From contig NC_092203.1 in NCBI RefSeq assembly GCF_043641665.1, positions 3,162,001-3,226,000 on the forward strand: a stretch of DNA of 64,000 nt, written 5' to 3'. The translations under genes and the position numbers were made by a program. The DNA comes from Enoplosus armatus (Eukaryota; Chordata; Actinopteri; Centrarchiformes; Enoplosidae). Positions 1 through 11,453 of the stretch are shown here, one piece after another (within the stretch, counting starts at the first letter, position 1; each line of letters opens with the position of its first letter). The notes beneath the pieces were generated by a model. That model was not told the origin of the DNA and did no database searches. It saw nothing but the letters and a program-made list of their open reading frames with translations.

Positions 1-1634
1 TCCTTATAGGCTAGCTCGATTTCCACATCAGCTGTGCACGTGTTGGTGAACTCATCCCGGCTGTAGGCGTTGCCGAGGTAACGCCACACCCCTCTGAACT
101 CGGACGGGATGTCATAGTTTCTGTATTTCTTCGCGACCACCTGGCAAAAACAAGTTGTCGTCACACTGCTGTCAGGAGACCAAATGAACCAAGCCTAACT
201 ACAACCAACCCAAAGCAGGTTACCTTGACAACGTGAAGTTTGGGCAGGAGGTTGCAGTCAGCCAGCGTCAGTTCGTCTCCGTCCAGGTATTTGCGGTTGG
301 ACACGCCGCTGTGGTGTCCCGCCAGAACCTCGTTAGCGAGCGCACACATCAGATACTCATCCAGCTTAGCCAGGGCCTTGTCTAGACTCTTCTCTAATGC
401 TGAAATACACACCGAAGAAACACATATCCAGGTCATAAGGTCTCTGTTTGGAGTATAATGGATGTATATACATGTCTACTGGGTGCATATATTAATAGGT
501 TTTGCGTACAGCGAGCTCACCTCGATTTTTATCTGGCCTTGTGTTTTTGACATATGCTGAGAACTTGGCAAATATGTCGTTTCCTGCTGTGTTGGATTCG
601 CGGTTACTTGCTGCAAGTTTGGGATACCTAAGAAACAGGAACATGGTGTCAGCTACTATAGTTGCTTGCCCTATTCCCTGTTCCTATTTCTCTGTGTGAC
701 GCCTACTTCGGGGGAACCAGCGTTTCCTCCAGGTACTCCTCGATTTTGTTGACGTCCGTGAGAACCTCCCCCTGGAAGGTGATGAATGGCGGGTGTGTCC
801 CTGGGGCCAGGTTGTGAAGGTCAGCCGGTTTCCTAATGAAGAGCGGAATCATTTTACAACCTCTACTATAAATCTGTAATGGAATACTCTTTCAATAACA
901 GTGATAATACAGTTTCCAGTATTCAAACGATCCTTTGCTTACTTTACTTTGTCGATCCCTTCTTTATCTATGCAGCCGCGGTGGCTTTTGCCGCTCACGC
1001 TGACTACCTCGGGCCTCATTTCCCCAAAACAATTATGCTTTTAAGTGAAGTGTTTTTAAATGCGATCCTTTGAGGATTTGCCCATTACCTTCATGTATAT
1101 CTCAAAGCAGCACTTGGAGCCAGAGCATAATTAAATGCATATCTGAAAGCTATCTGTTAGCGGCGTAATCAAACAGTAAGTTATGGGAAGTTGGGTATAG
1201 GCCCATGTTGTACTTTAATCACACAGGAGCTATTTTTTTTGTTTGTTGGCTTAATTTGAGCGCTTGCTGAGAGTGATTTTTCTTTGCAAAGATAACTAAC
1301 CTGCTGGGCAAGAGCACAACTAGGTGGTACAGCAGCTTTAACATTAGCGAACTCACTCAAAATGCAATAACAATGTGCAATAATAGCCTATTCATGAGGT
1401 TTGGGTTGCAAAGAGGGCCAATCAGGACAGTGTAAACCCAGAGATGATGTTTATTCTCTATCCTCTAGTCTTTCATAGCGTTTTACTGTAATATTATGGT
1501 GTTAACATATGATGTTATTATTACCTCTTGAGGTCGACGGTGGTGACATTGAAGACTACACCTTTCAGCCAGAGGATCATAAAGAGGCGCTGAGAGAAGG
1601 GACAGTTTCCAATGCTCTCCCCATCAATCCCAGC

Positions 1635-1670
<36 letters not shown>

Positions 1671-2033
1671 AAACGTGGTAAGACATTCATACTGCTGCAG
1701 AGATGGAGCACAAAACTGAACTAGAGTCTGTTTGTGATGCAGACAAACACTTTCCATAGCCTTCGTACGCTGACTTACTCCTCTTCTCATACGTGCACAC
1801 ACTCACGCACAAGGACACCCATACAAACTGTATATAGTGAAACAGACATACACTGATTCACACACAGATACACAACACACACACACACTCGCGACAAACG
1901 CCTGAACAAGTACTCAATCACTTCAATCAAATAACACACATTATACAGGAAGAAGAATCAGTTTGAAGTAGGTTGGGTCTCTAAGTGCGTACATACACTC
2001 ATTTAATATTGGCATATGACCAAATACAGTGGG

Positions 2034-2068
<35 letters not shown>

Positions 2069-2941
2069 CGCGTGTGTGCAAAGCTGCAACAGGACACTGT
2101 AATGAGACCCCAAGTCCAACATGAATAATCCACACTGCTTCCATTAGCCGCATCACTGCCTGTTTGGACTTCTGGTTCCGACAATACTGCAGCCGTGTAT
2201 CAGCTATGGAAATCATGCTGTCCTGCCATAATACTTGTCTGTCAATCCAAAGAAATGGACACTTTTGCCGAGCTTGAAACATACGTGGGATCTACTTTGA
2301 GGAGTCCAGTCATCTTACCCAGTTTTGGGTACCAACCAGCATGTAAACTATGCTGTTATGCTTGAAGCAGCATGACGCATTTCTACCTTTTCCATGCAGC
2401 CACTGCTGTCCATTCATTTTAGTACAATATGAAAGCTAGTAAGCGAAAGACAGTTGCCTACACATTCATAGTGCACATATTGTATCATAACCACGGACCA
2501 TTTAAAGCTGCTGCTGTCCATTCTGAAGGGAGCCCAGTAATAATTCATTGGGAGAGAGAAAGAGAGAGATTGTCTATGCACGTGGGTGTCAGGTTAACAC
2601 ACGGAAAATCAGCACACAACAACAACAACATGGCATGCACACGCTTAAAGGAGCCACCCCCAACACACACACATACACACACACACACACACACAATATT
2701 TTACAGATTCTATAGTGTGCAAGTGCAGCTTAAATTTGACTAGTCCCACACAAAAACAACAACTATTACAGGCAGAATGCAGGGTGAGATAGTAAAGTTT
2801 GCACCGGAATGTAATTTAGAAGTGAGAAGAAAGTTGACCAAGTGTCACAAACTGTACAAACACACACACACACACACACCACACCTTGACAAATAGCTCA
2901 ATATCAGGGTCCTTGTCCTCCTCGGCTGCAGTATCCGACAT
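1..2941 (-). CDS. clic5: Chloride intracellular channel protein 5, short (CLIC5A-type) form; 3' end cut by window edge
   Basis: CLIC proteins are GST-omega-like proteins that are soluble or membrane-inserted; CLIC5 links actin/ezrin to membranes in podocytes, hair cells and placenta. Coding exons on the minus strand (5' to 3'): 2941-2885, 1634-1525, 832-707, 627-521, 399-224 and 140-1 (continues off the left edge). Phases join without a break and give 238 visible residues; the family length is about 251, so only about a dozen residues are missing. Visible hallmarks are the glutaredoxin-like site GNCPFSQ with the membrane-inserting helix after it (exon 2), [25 protein letters not shown] foot-loop sequence (exon 5), and YRNYDIP/DEFTNTC near the C-terminus (last exon). 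[14 protein letters not shown] and NVTTVDLKR favour CLIC5 over CLIC1/CLIC4. The start is the ATG at 2941, beginning [13 protein letters not shown] cannot tell the clic5a and clic5b paralogues apart. Confidence 0.93.
1635..1668. repeat. (CA)n microsatellite abutting the clic5 exon-2 acceptor
   Basis: Uninterrupted CA dinucleotides run from about 1639 to 1668. On the transcribed (minus) strand this is a (UG)n tract ending directly in the CAG acceptor of the exon at 1634-1525, which every clic5 isoform uses. Confidence 0.95.
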
Positions 2942-3000
2942 GGTCAAGAAAAACACGCTTTGCCTGGGTGTTTTGTTTCCACAAATGTGTAGGCGTGTTT

Positions 3001-3043
<43 letters not shown>

Positions 3044-3052
3044 TGTGTGTCT
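2035..3052. repeat. Scattered (TG)n/(CA)n microsatellites around the clic5 short first exon
   Basis: TG/CA tracts at about 2035-2064, 2662-2695, 2860-2880 and 3000-3052. The tract at 2860-2880 touches the donor of the exon at 2941-2885. Confidence 0.9.
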
Positions 3053-3639
3053 CAGTCTACAGCAGATTCAGGTCCATGCGGTGAAGTCCGCTTGGTCCCA
3101 TAGCAGCTGTGTCAGAGTGTCAGCTGAGGACGAATGCCAACAAGAATGTGTGTGTGAGAAAGAGAGAGAGAGTGTGTGTGTGTGTGAGAGAGAGATTCAA
3201 TTTGTACCCGAGGCACCAGCAGCGGGGTGTGACTGTGTCGGGCAAAAATAACCCCCTCGGATGGGGTGGGGAGGGGGGTGTCACTGAAAGCATTAATGTA
3301 GTGAGGAGTGGAAAGGACAGCCCGAGTCACCCAAGGGTGCCCTGCCCCGCCCCCCGCTTACAGCCCTGATTGACAACACAAGCGTGTGACTTTGAATCAT
3401 GGAGAGTCATAGTCTCCTTCGCCAACTCATCAGCACCCATGGGTCCCATGCTGTGAATTCTGCTTCCCCCAGCTGGTCTTTGCTGCAGGGTGACATGAAC
3501 TCTGGCTTCAGCTTCTCAGATGTGATGCGTCGGATTGAAGGTTTCCTGAGAGCTTGGTTACACATCGTGTGGTAATGTGTTTAATCATGGGGGTCAGAAT
3601 TGATCCTACTAACACGTATTGTGTGTGTATCAAAGCCTG

Positions 3640-3800
3640 ATACATCTCCTCTGCGCCACAGAGCTCCATTGTTGTCGCTAGAGTAAAGCACCAAATGTGT
3701 ATTAATCCGCAGCTGAAAGTAGTCCCCAACAAATGCTCTACTTCCTCCTGTGTGGGCAACATTTGCTGAAAACTACAGGGCCCAGCTGTTTTAGGAAATG
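3640..3800. repeat. Dispersed repeat, copy 1 (pairs with about 12395-12640)
   Basis: The stretch at about 3686-3730 (CCAAATGTGTATTAATCCGC then AGCTGAAAGTAGTCCCCAA) recurs at 12447-12486 with a one-base change, and CCCAGCTGTTTTA(G/T)GAAATG follows in both. This is unclassified and probably a non-autonomous transposon fragment. Confidence 0.65.
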
Positions 3801-4460
3801 ACTGAGCATTTTCTTTAAATGAAACTCGATATTTGTGACGCGTTTTTTAAGATTTACATCTTTTGACCAATCAAAATCAAGCATGGGCCGCTTAATAAGA
3901 TGTGCTTTTGGTAAATGTAAGACTTTATCGCACCAAAAGTATTAGAAGTTTTCATGTTGTACAGTGTATTATTGAAATGATCCTAGAGTAATCCACCAAG
4001 TCTGCAGCAAATGTTAATGAGTTGTTTAGAAATGGATTTTGGTCCACACGCTTTGGTCGCTTTTCCAGAAGGTAAGTGGTAGAGCAGCTACTAAGTAATT
4101 AAGAAAAAGAAAAGTCAGCATGAAAATAGTTTGGAGCCGCTGGGCTTGGTGTGGTGCAGCCAACAGTTGACCTCAGTCTCTACTGCACTGACCCCAGGGT
4201 TATATTGCTATAATTTATGCTGTTGTAGTTTCAAAGTGTCATATTTATGATCCCTGTATATTCCAGTGCAACTGGACTTTAGCGTGGAGTGTGCAGATTA
4301 TGTAATAAATTCAGTTGGAGGTGTTATTACGATAGATAGATAGATGCACACACAAATGGGAATTCACATGGCCATGCGACAGGAACCGTCCCCAACTGTC
4401 CCAGCACTGAGTCAGAACATTCTTGTCAGTTCAACTTAACTTATATTTAGAACCAGAGTA

Positions 4461-4505
4461 ACACGCACACACACACACACACACATGCACACACTCACGC
4501 ACACG

Positions 4506-4541
<36 letters not shown>

Positions 4542-4648
4542 TGACTAACCATAATGGTATAAATAGAAGTGTGTGTGAACAGCACAGTGAGGTGTGTAGA
4601 GGGCCTAAACAATAGGACATAAAGTCCAACTCTGGACGCAATCACATA

Positions 4649-4681
<33 letters not shown>
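4461..4681. repeat. Two (CA)n arrays upstream of the short clic5 promoter
   Basis: An interrupted CA array at about 4461-4537 and a pure one at about 4648-4681, separated by about 110 bases of unique sequence. Confidence 0.9.
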
Positions 4682-4682
<1 letters not shown>

Positions 4683-4892
4683 ACCTTGCACACTAATAAC
4701 TGCATACATAAGCAGCTGATATGAATGTGATAATGACTGAGATTTATGAGGCCTGTAAGTTAGTTCAAGGAAAGTGTTAGTACCACCAGGGCATGCATAC
4801 AGTATGTGCATACACACACATCACAATATGTCCCACAGATAAACTGAAATCAATACACATAACATAGTAAAACCAGTCCACTTCTGCCCTAC

Positions 4893-5417
4893 CTTAACAA
4901 AAAGAACAACTTTAGGCTCCTCCTTTTCAGGCTCTGGCTTCTCCTCTGGTTCCTCCTTCTCAGAGGCCGATGAAGAGGATGACGAAGATGACGAAGATGA
5001 GGATCTGCGTGATGAGTTCTCCCCGTCCATCTTCGCCTCTGGAGACCCCCTCTCCCAATGCACCTCTTTGCTGCTCTCCTCCACCTCTATCTTCTCCTCT
5101 TCTTCTTCTTCCTCTTTCTCCTCCTCCCTATTCCAGCCCTCCATCTCCCCTTTCTCTTCATCCTCAGCATGTGAGGAAGATGAGGAGGATGAGGACGAGG
5201 AGGAGCTGCTTCGCCTCTCGTCTGTGGGGGGGCGAGGCGGGGGGAGAGAAGGGGGAGCTGGTATTTGTCCTGTGGGCCATCCAGTGTTCTCGTACTCTGC
5301 TGTCAGGTCTGAGGGCTCGTCGTACATCGCCTCAGACGGCAAGTCATATATACCCGAGGACTGGTTCTCGTAGGTGGACCCTGGGGTCTCGTACACATTC
5401 TCCTCAGAGGGATCCAT
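4893..5417 (-). CDS. clic5: Alternative first coding exon of clic5: long, p64/CLIC5B-like N-terminus
   Basis: One 525-base open exon (175 codons, phase 0) starts at the ATG at 5417 (MDPSEENVYETPG) and ends EEPKVVLFVK before a GT donor (GTAGGG). It joins in frame to the shared exon at 1634-1525, because LFVK is also the last motif of the short first exon. The first third holds tyrosine motifs (VYETP, TYENQ, IYDLP, MYDEP, EYENTG), as in the SH2-binding N-terminus of mammalian CLIC5B/p64. The rest is low-complexity: a proline patch, two polyserine runs and long Glu/Lys stretches. An open frame continues upstream to 5645, but that part is hydrophobic and unlike the family, so I take it as 5' UTR. 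This isoform would have its own promoter about 2 kb upstream of the short one. The identity of the low-complexity part cannot be checked by eye. Confidence 0.8.
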
Positions 5418-8355
5418 TCTGGGTGAAGAGGACAGAGGATGTCCTGAGACGTGTGTCAAGGTGTACGGCAGAGTGACTGTGATGCCAACAGCGCCTACCT
5501 TATCAAGAAGCACCCCAGGACTTTGGACAGGGAAGGCAGAGAGGCAATGCCAAGGAAAGGCAGCGGTGATCCTTAAAGGAGAATACAGCTTGAATAGACA
5601 TAGGCATATTATTGCTATTGTTAGGTGGAGAGATAGTAGCACCAAAAAGTTAATTATTTAGTGGCTTTGAGCACAAAGTCCATCTTTTTTTAACCAATTA
5701 TCAAAAACATACCTAAAACCTCTAATCACCAGTTCAGTGTTTTACAAAGAATACTGCCAATTTTACAATTAGGCAGCAACTGGTTTTGTACTTATTTTAA
5801 TTTAGCATGCATAGCATTGCATGCATTCCACAGGCTTGAAACTTGCTTTTGTTGCCTTCAAGTTACACTACGAGGAAATAGACGTGTGCAGAGACAGCTC
5901 TGAAAACGTTGTGGCTCAACATCATTTTAGATTTGGTGACTCATCTCTTGTACGTTTTTATGCATTTTGGAGCGTAATATGATGCTTGTTTAGTCAACAT
6001 AAGGCCATCCTGTGTGCAAGACAATTCATGGCACAAAGGTGAAAGCCAGGTTTAATATAATAAAATAAGTATTGGTTAACATTGGGCATGTCCTTGTAAA
6101 ATGTCACAGCAGTGTAAGTGTAAAATGTTTAATAACTCATTTAATAACTCTAGTCTGAGTGTGACCAAGAATATCCTTTGCATTCAACCACATAATGCAT
6201 CCAACCACATAATGCACCCACCCACATAATGCATCCACAAACAACAAACTGCCAGTACTTATCCCGCCCCCCGAAGCTGATTCGCTGCTTGAACTGCCAA
6301 TTAAGTTAAGGCGTCAGTCGACGGTTACGTCAAGGTGTCCACAACAAGAGCAGAGGTACACAGTTTTTACGTCAAAATGAAAGCATTATGTTTTTAAAAC
6401 CCATAAATAAAACATTTTGTACATATTTCGGCGTTTCTCTTTATCATAAATGAACAATTTAATTGCTCATTTGATAAAAAATGAAACTATATATGACAAA
6501 GATATCATTATTTTGTATTATGGTATGAGGCGTTTTCAGAGAGGGATTTATTTTGAAAAGCCCTGCCGGAACTTTCTGAACATACTCCTAGCTAACTCGA
6601 CAACGTCGCAGCTCTTGTGTATTTTGAGGAAGTCTATTGATGATGTTACTGCGAAAACAGACATCCGGGGAAAGTTATTCAACAGTATAGTCTGGAGGAC
6701 AACTGCCTGTCTGGCCTGCAACAGGTAACGTTATTAAACAGCATTAGCATTAGGTTATGATAACGTTGTAACATTAGCAAGCTAACATATGCTATGGAGA
6801 CAGCTAACCAGCTCCACTGCTGATAGTGAAAATATAATATGATATGATTTTTCTCTTCTTATTATATATCACCCATTCTTCGTTTGACTTCTGTATTGCC
6901 GTTAGTATCTATTGATGTAATTATAATGCATATGTAATATATTATAATTCTTGGTATTTGTCAGCCCCCTGAACTGTGACTTCCTGTTTGTCTGACATGT
7001 CTGCTGAGGAATGTTGACAGTTTTCCTGTTGGTTATTTCCTTAAATGTGTTTTGTTTGTGTATGTTAAATGTCGTGTACGAGTGAGAGACAGACACCTGC
7101 AAAGTTACCAGGAAATATAGAGAGACATGTCCAAACAGGTGTTAAAATTGTGATGTGGATAGTTTGTGAATTCTTCCTCAGTTTGCACCTCTTCATTTGT
7201 GGTTCCCACAAATTCGATTTTGCTTTGATAACGTTATGAGGCTCTACCAAGGCAGAAGTGACTAAAGTTACTTAGAGGCTAATTCATTTAATCAAATAGA
7301 GAGAGAGATTCAATGCCTCTCTGTCTTTCAGTTGTATCCAAAGCGTGTTTGCAGTCAATCTAATTTCTTTAGATTTGCTCCAATTTCATGCTTCTTTGAG
7401 ATCACAGCTTGTGTTTTTCAAGTCAGTAAGTAAAAGGGTAAAATCATACTTAACAGAAGTGAGTGGAATTGGCGGCGAGCTTTGGGGGAATTCCATTACA
7501 GGACCAATTGCTGGGTTATGAGAGTAAGATAAGACACTTGCAGGCTGATGCTGTTATGTGTCGTGTGAGTGGCAGAAGGGAAACTCAGAAAAATGGATAC
7601 AACTCTGTTAAAAAGTAAAAATAGAAGCCTTTACACACACATGAGCCTCACCACACACACTAGAGAGTGTGATAGAAACCACTGTGAGCATTATAACCAG
7701 TTCCTCCACTACTCAGACACACTGTATTGTCAGTTGCCCCACGTTTTCCCTTTGTACACGCAGAAAATGAATGGACCCCACTATATACAAACATACAGAC
7801 AGTAAAGCAAGTGGACATGACGCATGCTAACAAATGAACCTATCGCTCATACATGTATAATAGCTGCCTGCCGCTACAAAGCGAAGTAACCGCTAAAAGT
7901 TTCACTTCCTACAAAGCAAAAGTGAAAAAAAGACTTTTTTTTTGGCATAAAGAGAATCACGTTCTCTCTATGTGAGGATGGTGATTGGCAAACGTATATA
8001 GGGTATATAAATGTATATTCCTTGTTTTTTTTAAAAGCTTTACCCTGAAAGGTTTGGACAGTTTAGTGATGTGAAATTAAAACTGTCCACAGCTTGGGAA
8101 CAGATTGTTTTAGTCTCGTCCCGCCGTGAGGGTCACATTTTTGATTCAGAGTGAAATACTCTTGGATGCCGTAAAATAATAAAAGTACAGACGTTCATGT
8201 TCAACACAGGATGAATTGGAATAACGTTGGTGATCCTTTAACTTTCCATCTAGCGTCATTTTAATTAGTCCAATATTTTGGTGTACGACTACATACCTGC
8301 AAAACTAATGACATTCCCATCGTCCTCAGTTGCACTTTCTTCCACATCTTTTCAG
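5418..8355. other. clic5-enpp4 divergent intergenic region
   Basis: About 2.9 kb without a supported coding gene, between minus-strand clic5 and plus-strand enpp4. A short tandem of CATAATGCA(T/C)CCA-like units lies at about 6180-6235, followed by a GC-richer patch at 6260-6350. The stretch before a good donor at 6725 is the only candidate for a non-coding enpp4 leader exon. The rest, including 7300-8300, is AT-rich and shows nothing I can name. Confidence 0.5.
6540..6724 (+). other. enpp4: Candidate non-coding first exon of enpp4
   Basis: The stretch carries several CpGs and ends in a strong donor (CAACAG|GTAACG, GT at 6725). The first coding exon of enpp4 has its acceptor (TTTTCAG, ending 8355) only one base before its ATG, so a leader exon must lie upstream. 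This is the most plausible one I see, but the 5' border is a guess and no transcript evidence is available. Confidence 0.3.
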
Positions 8356-8356
8356 G

Positions 8357-11300
8357 ATGTTACTGATAATACTGCTGGCCTTCCTGTGTGGCGTCGGAGC
8401 GTCGGCCGTAGAAAATGCCACGACACTGCTGGGCCCACCGCCGCTGCTGCTGGTGTCATTCGATGGTTTCCGGGCGGACTACCTGCAGAGGTTCCCCATG
8501 CCGAACCTGAAGCTCCTGTACAGCCAGGGGGTCCTGGTGGAGCAGCTCACCAACGTCTTCATCACCAAGACGTTTCCCAACCACTACAGCCTGGTAACAA
8601 ACGCTGCTTGTGCTTGTTGTGTTGTGTGATAGATTATCTGTCAGATAGCGGTACGTGATGCTTATCTGAAAGCGCGTCCTTCCAGGGGTTTATCTGATAA
8701 TGTAAACAGATGATAATGCCGACTTGAAAAGGCTGTATAAACTGCTTTGGACCAACTACATTTTCAGCAGACTGGGCCAATTAAGTCTATTAGGATTATC
8801 TATCATAGAATAAACTCAAAATACACAATATATTAGCATGCATAATAATGAATTATAGTGATCATAAGGAAACCAATAATAATTGTCTCTGTTTTCCCTC
8901 TCCAGGTGACGGGGCTGTACGCCGAGTCTCACGGCATCCTGGCCAGCAACATGTACGACCCCGTCAGCCACAAGCACTTCCACGCCGGCAACGACACCGA
9001 CCCGGTGTGGTGGAGCGAGGCGCGGCCCCTCTGGATCACGGCGCAGGACTCCGGCTACAAGACGGCAGCCGTGATGTGGCCCGGCTCCGACGTGACCATC
9101 GGCAACCGCACAGCGACGCACTTCCTGCCCTACAACCCTGGCGTGACGTTCCAGCAACGACTGGGGAACGCGACAAACTGGATATTGGGTGACGGAAAGG
9201 TAGAAAAGTTGATTAGTAAGCTTACTATTACGTGTAATGTTTAACTTCTAAGTTACAGACGATGTTTCACTGTACTCCTTAATGCCACTTTAATGCACAA
9301 GGCTATTGTCTGATTACCATACACCCCATTCTACCAGGAGCAAGGAGTGAAGTTTGCAGCTCTCTACTGGGAGGAGCCGGACCGGTCGGGCCACTTGTTC
9401 GGCCCGGACAACACTACTGCCATGGGCAAAGTACTGAAGGAGGTACAGTCATTTGGTAAAGCTTGGTAAACCTCTGTTTACTAATTACCCCTGTGCTTTT
9501 CCTGCTGTGAGAAATGTTTGTCTTGAAAAAAGTCTTGTGCCCTATAGATTCAAACCCTTTCTTTGTACAGTAAACTGCTGCTGGTTGAGAACATTGGGTC
9601 ATAAAAAGGAAGAACAGGTGAGAGGTAGTCAGTCCACCACTTTGGTCCAGATTGAAATATAACTATTGGATGGGTTGCCATGAACACACATTCATGTTCT
9701 GTATTAACTTTGGCGATCCTCTGACTTTTCCTCTGCACTAGTTGTCTGGTCAATTTGCTGGATGGAAGCAGCAGCTTTTGATTACATTTCCGCAGAGCAG
9801 GAAGTTCTTGCTTGGCATGTCTATGATACAGATGCAATACATATGGAAATTCATTGTAAAAACGGCATAAGCTGGCCAGTGACACAACACACATGACAGG
9901 ATTAATCAGATTTCGGAAACAGTTATTGACGGCTGCGTCTCGTCTTTGTATGCGAGCAGGTGGACGACAACATTGGCCTGCTGATTGCAAAGCTGCACCA
10001 AACCGGCCTCTGGGGACGCATCAACGTCCTGATAACCAGTGACCACGGCATGGCTCAGTGCTCGGCCGAGCGCCTCATACGGCTGGACGACTGCCTCCAC
10101 CCGGACAACTACACGCTGGTGGACCTCACGCCTGTGGCGGCCCTCATCCCAAATAATGGTAACCAGGTTCACATCACACATCAGAATGTGTAGCTTTTAC
10201 TTTCTGTATGAAACACAGATAAAGCCTGATTCATTTGTGATAATACGTGAAGGTGAATTAGAAGTCATTGGTGCAACAAGTCCATTTGCATCTTTATGTT
10301 TTTAGTGGCGTTGTTAGGGCATTGCTCACACAGATGCCTCTTTCTGTGCGTGTGCCTTGCAGACCCAGAGGCCATCTTTGCCCTGCTGAATAAGTGCCAC
10401 GCCCACATGACAGCGTATCTGAAAAAGACCATCCCCGATAGGCTGCACTACAGGAAAAACGACCGCATCCAGCCAATCATACTGATTGCCGACGAGGGCT
10501 GGACTATAGTGCAGCAAGGGAACAAGCTGCCAAGACGTACGTTGTGATAGCCGGACATTTGGTCAGCAACAAAGTCATCTGAAATGTTTTTCTCTCAATT
10601 GTCGCACACTTGCTTTTGTTTTACTCAAAGCACCTTATTGTTTCTTTTCACTCTAGCTATTTCTCGTAAGCTAGTTCCTTTTTAAATGGTATTAATATCA
10701 AATTGAGGCGCTAAATGAGTCTTCTTGAAGTACAGCATAGAAATATATTTATTTATAAGCAAATGTACACTGGAGGACACTCATAGGGCCCCCACCCACT
10801 AGCTCTCACTCTCCTTCCCCCTCCCTCAGTGGGCGATCACGGCTATGACAACTCCCTATCCAGCATGCACCCCTTCCTAGCAGCGGCGGGGCCCAGCTTC
10901 CGTCGGGGTTACCAAATGAGCCGCTTACAGAGCGTGGACCTTTACCCGCTCATGTGCCGCCTGCTGTCGGTGCAGCCGCAGCCCAACAATGGCACCCTGA
11001 CCTGGGCTCGATGCCTGCTGGCCACTGAGACCTGCTGGGACGTCCCTCTGATGATCGGCCTGGTGGTGGGCGTCCTGCTGGTGCTCAGTACGATCACTGG
11101 TAAGTCTGGGGGTCTTAGAAACTACAAAAATGTCTTCAGTGGAGTCAGCAGAGGTCTTATAGGTTCCCCATGTGTCCTTTTTATTATTCTCTCAATTTAC
11201 TAAAGAGGTCGTTCAGCCAGATTTGTTTCTTCATTTTGGTTCTTAAATTATTAAATTATTAAGAGTCAATTTCAGCTAATTCCCTGACATGTCAGTCTAA

Positions 11301-11453
11301 ATGTACTGTACGTCTACAACTTATCAACCAACTAACACGAGGTGTTTCTCTACAGTTCTCTTCAAGATGGTGAGCTATCGCCGCCTGTCAGGCCCCCGGC
11401 CCTTCCAGAGGCTGCAGGTGGACGATGATGACGACGACCCCCTGTTGGACTAA
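8357..11453 (+). CDS. enpp4: ENPP4, bis(5'-adenosyl)-triphosphatase / ectonucleotide pyrophosphatase-phosphodiesterase 4
   Basis: ENPP4 is a type I membrane ectoenzyme of the alkaline-phosphatase superfamily; it hydrolyses Ap3A and, in mammals, promotes platelet aggregation. Seven coding exons: 8357-8593, 8906-9199, 9338-9442, 9960-10158, 10363-10536, 10830-11099 and 11356-11453. All phases agree (1377 bases, 458 residues; human 453). A signal peptide covers about residues 1-17. Every zinc/catalytic residue of the family is visible: Asp36 in SFDGF, nucleophile Thr72 in [11 protein letters not shown], Asp and His of EEPDRSGH, Asp-His of ITSDHGM, and His of [10 protein letters not shown] single C-terminal membrane helix ([19 protein letters not shown]) precedes a short tail, GPRPFQRLQ then acidic [10 protein letters not shown], diagnostic for ENPP4 rather than ENPP5. 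The start is the ATG directly after the acceptor; the in-frame TTG upstream is intronic. Confidence 0.96.

Larger units (their letters stand above)
2942..4892. repeat. clic5 inter-promoter interval, microsatellite-rich
   Basis: Between the two alternative first exons lie long (TG)n/(CA)n arrays at about 3000-3052, 4461-4537 and 4648-4681, plus a short GATA run near 4335. It also contains one copy (about 3640-3800) of a dispersed repeat that recurs near 12.4 kb. The 5' UTR and promoter of the short isoform should lie just above 2941. I saw no further coding exon here. Confidence 0.6.

Noticed and set aside
1509..3251. Open frames consisting largely of VCVCVC or HTHTHT
   Set aside because: Translations of (TG)n/(CA)n microsatellites. 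The same applies to frames near 4.5, 23.6, 25.5-26.0, 28.1-28.3, 34.4 and 56.9 kb.
5418..5645. Upstream extension of the long clic5 exon giving a hydrophobic N-terminus
   Set aside because: The extension has no similarity to CLIC5B/p64 N-termini, and MDPSEENVYETP is the natural start. A splice or UTR explanation is simpler.
6450..6728. 92-residue plus-strand open frame
   Set aside because: No family resemblance. Part of it may be enpp4 leader sequence; length is compatible with chance.
8848..9192. Alternative-frame open frames over enpp4 exon 2
   Set aside because: Shadow frames in a GC-rich exon; the catalytic motifs are all in the frame used for enpp4.
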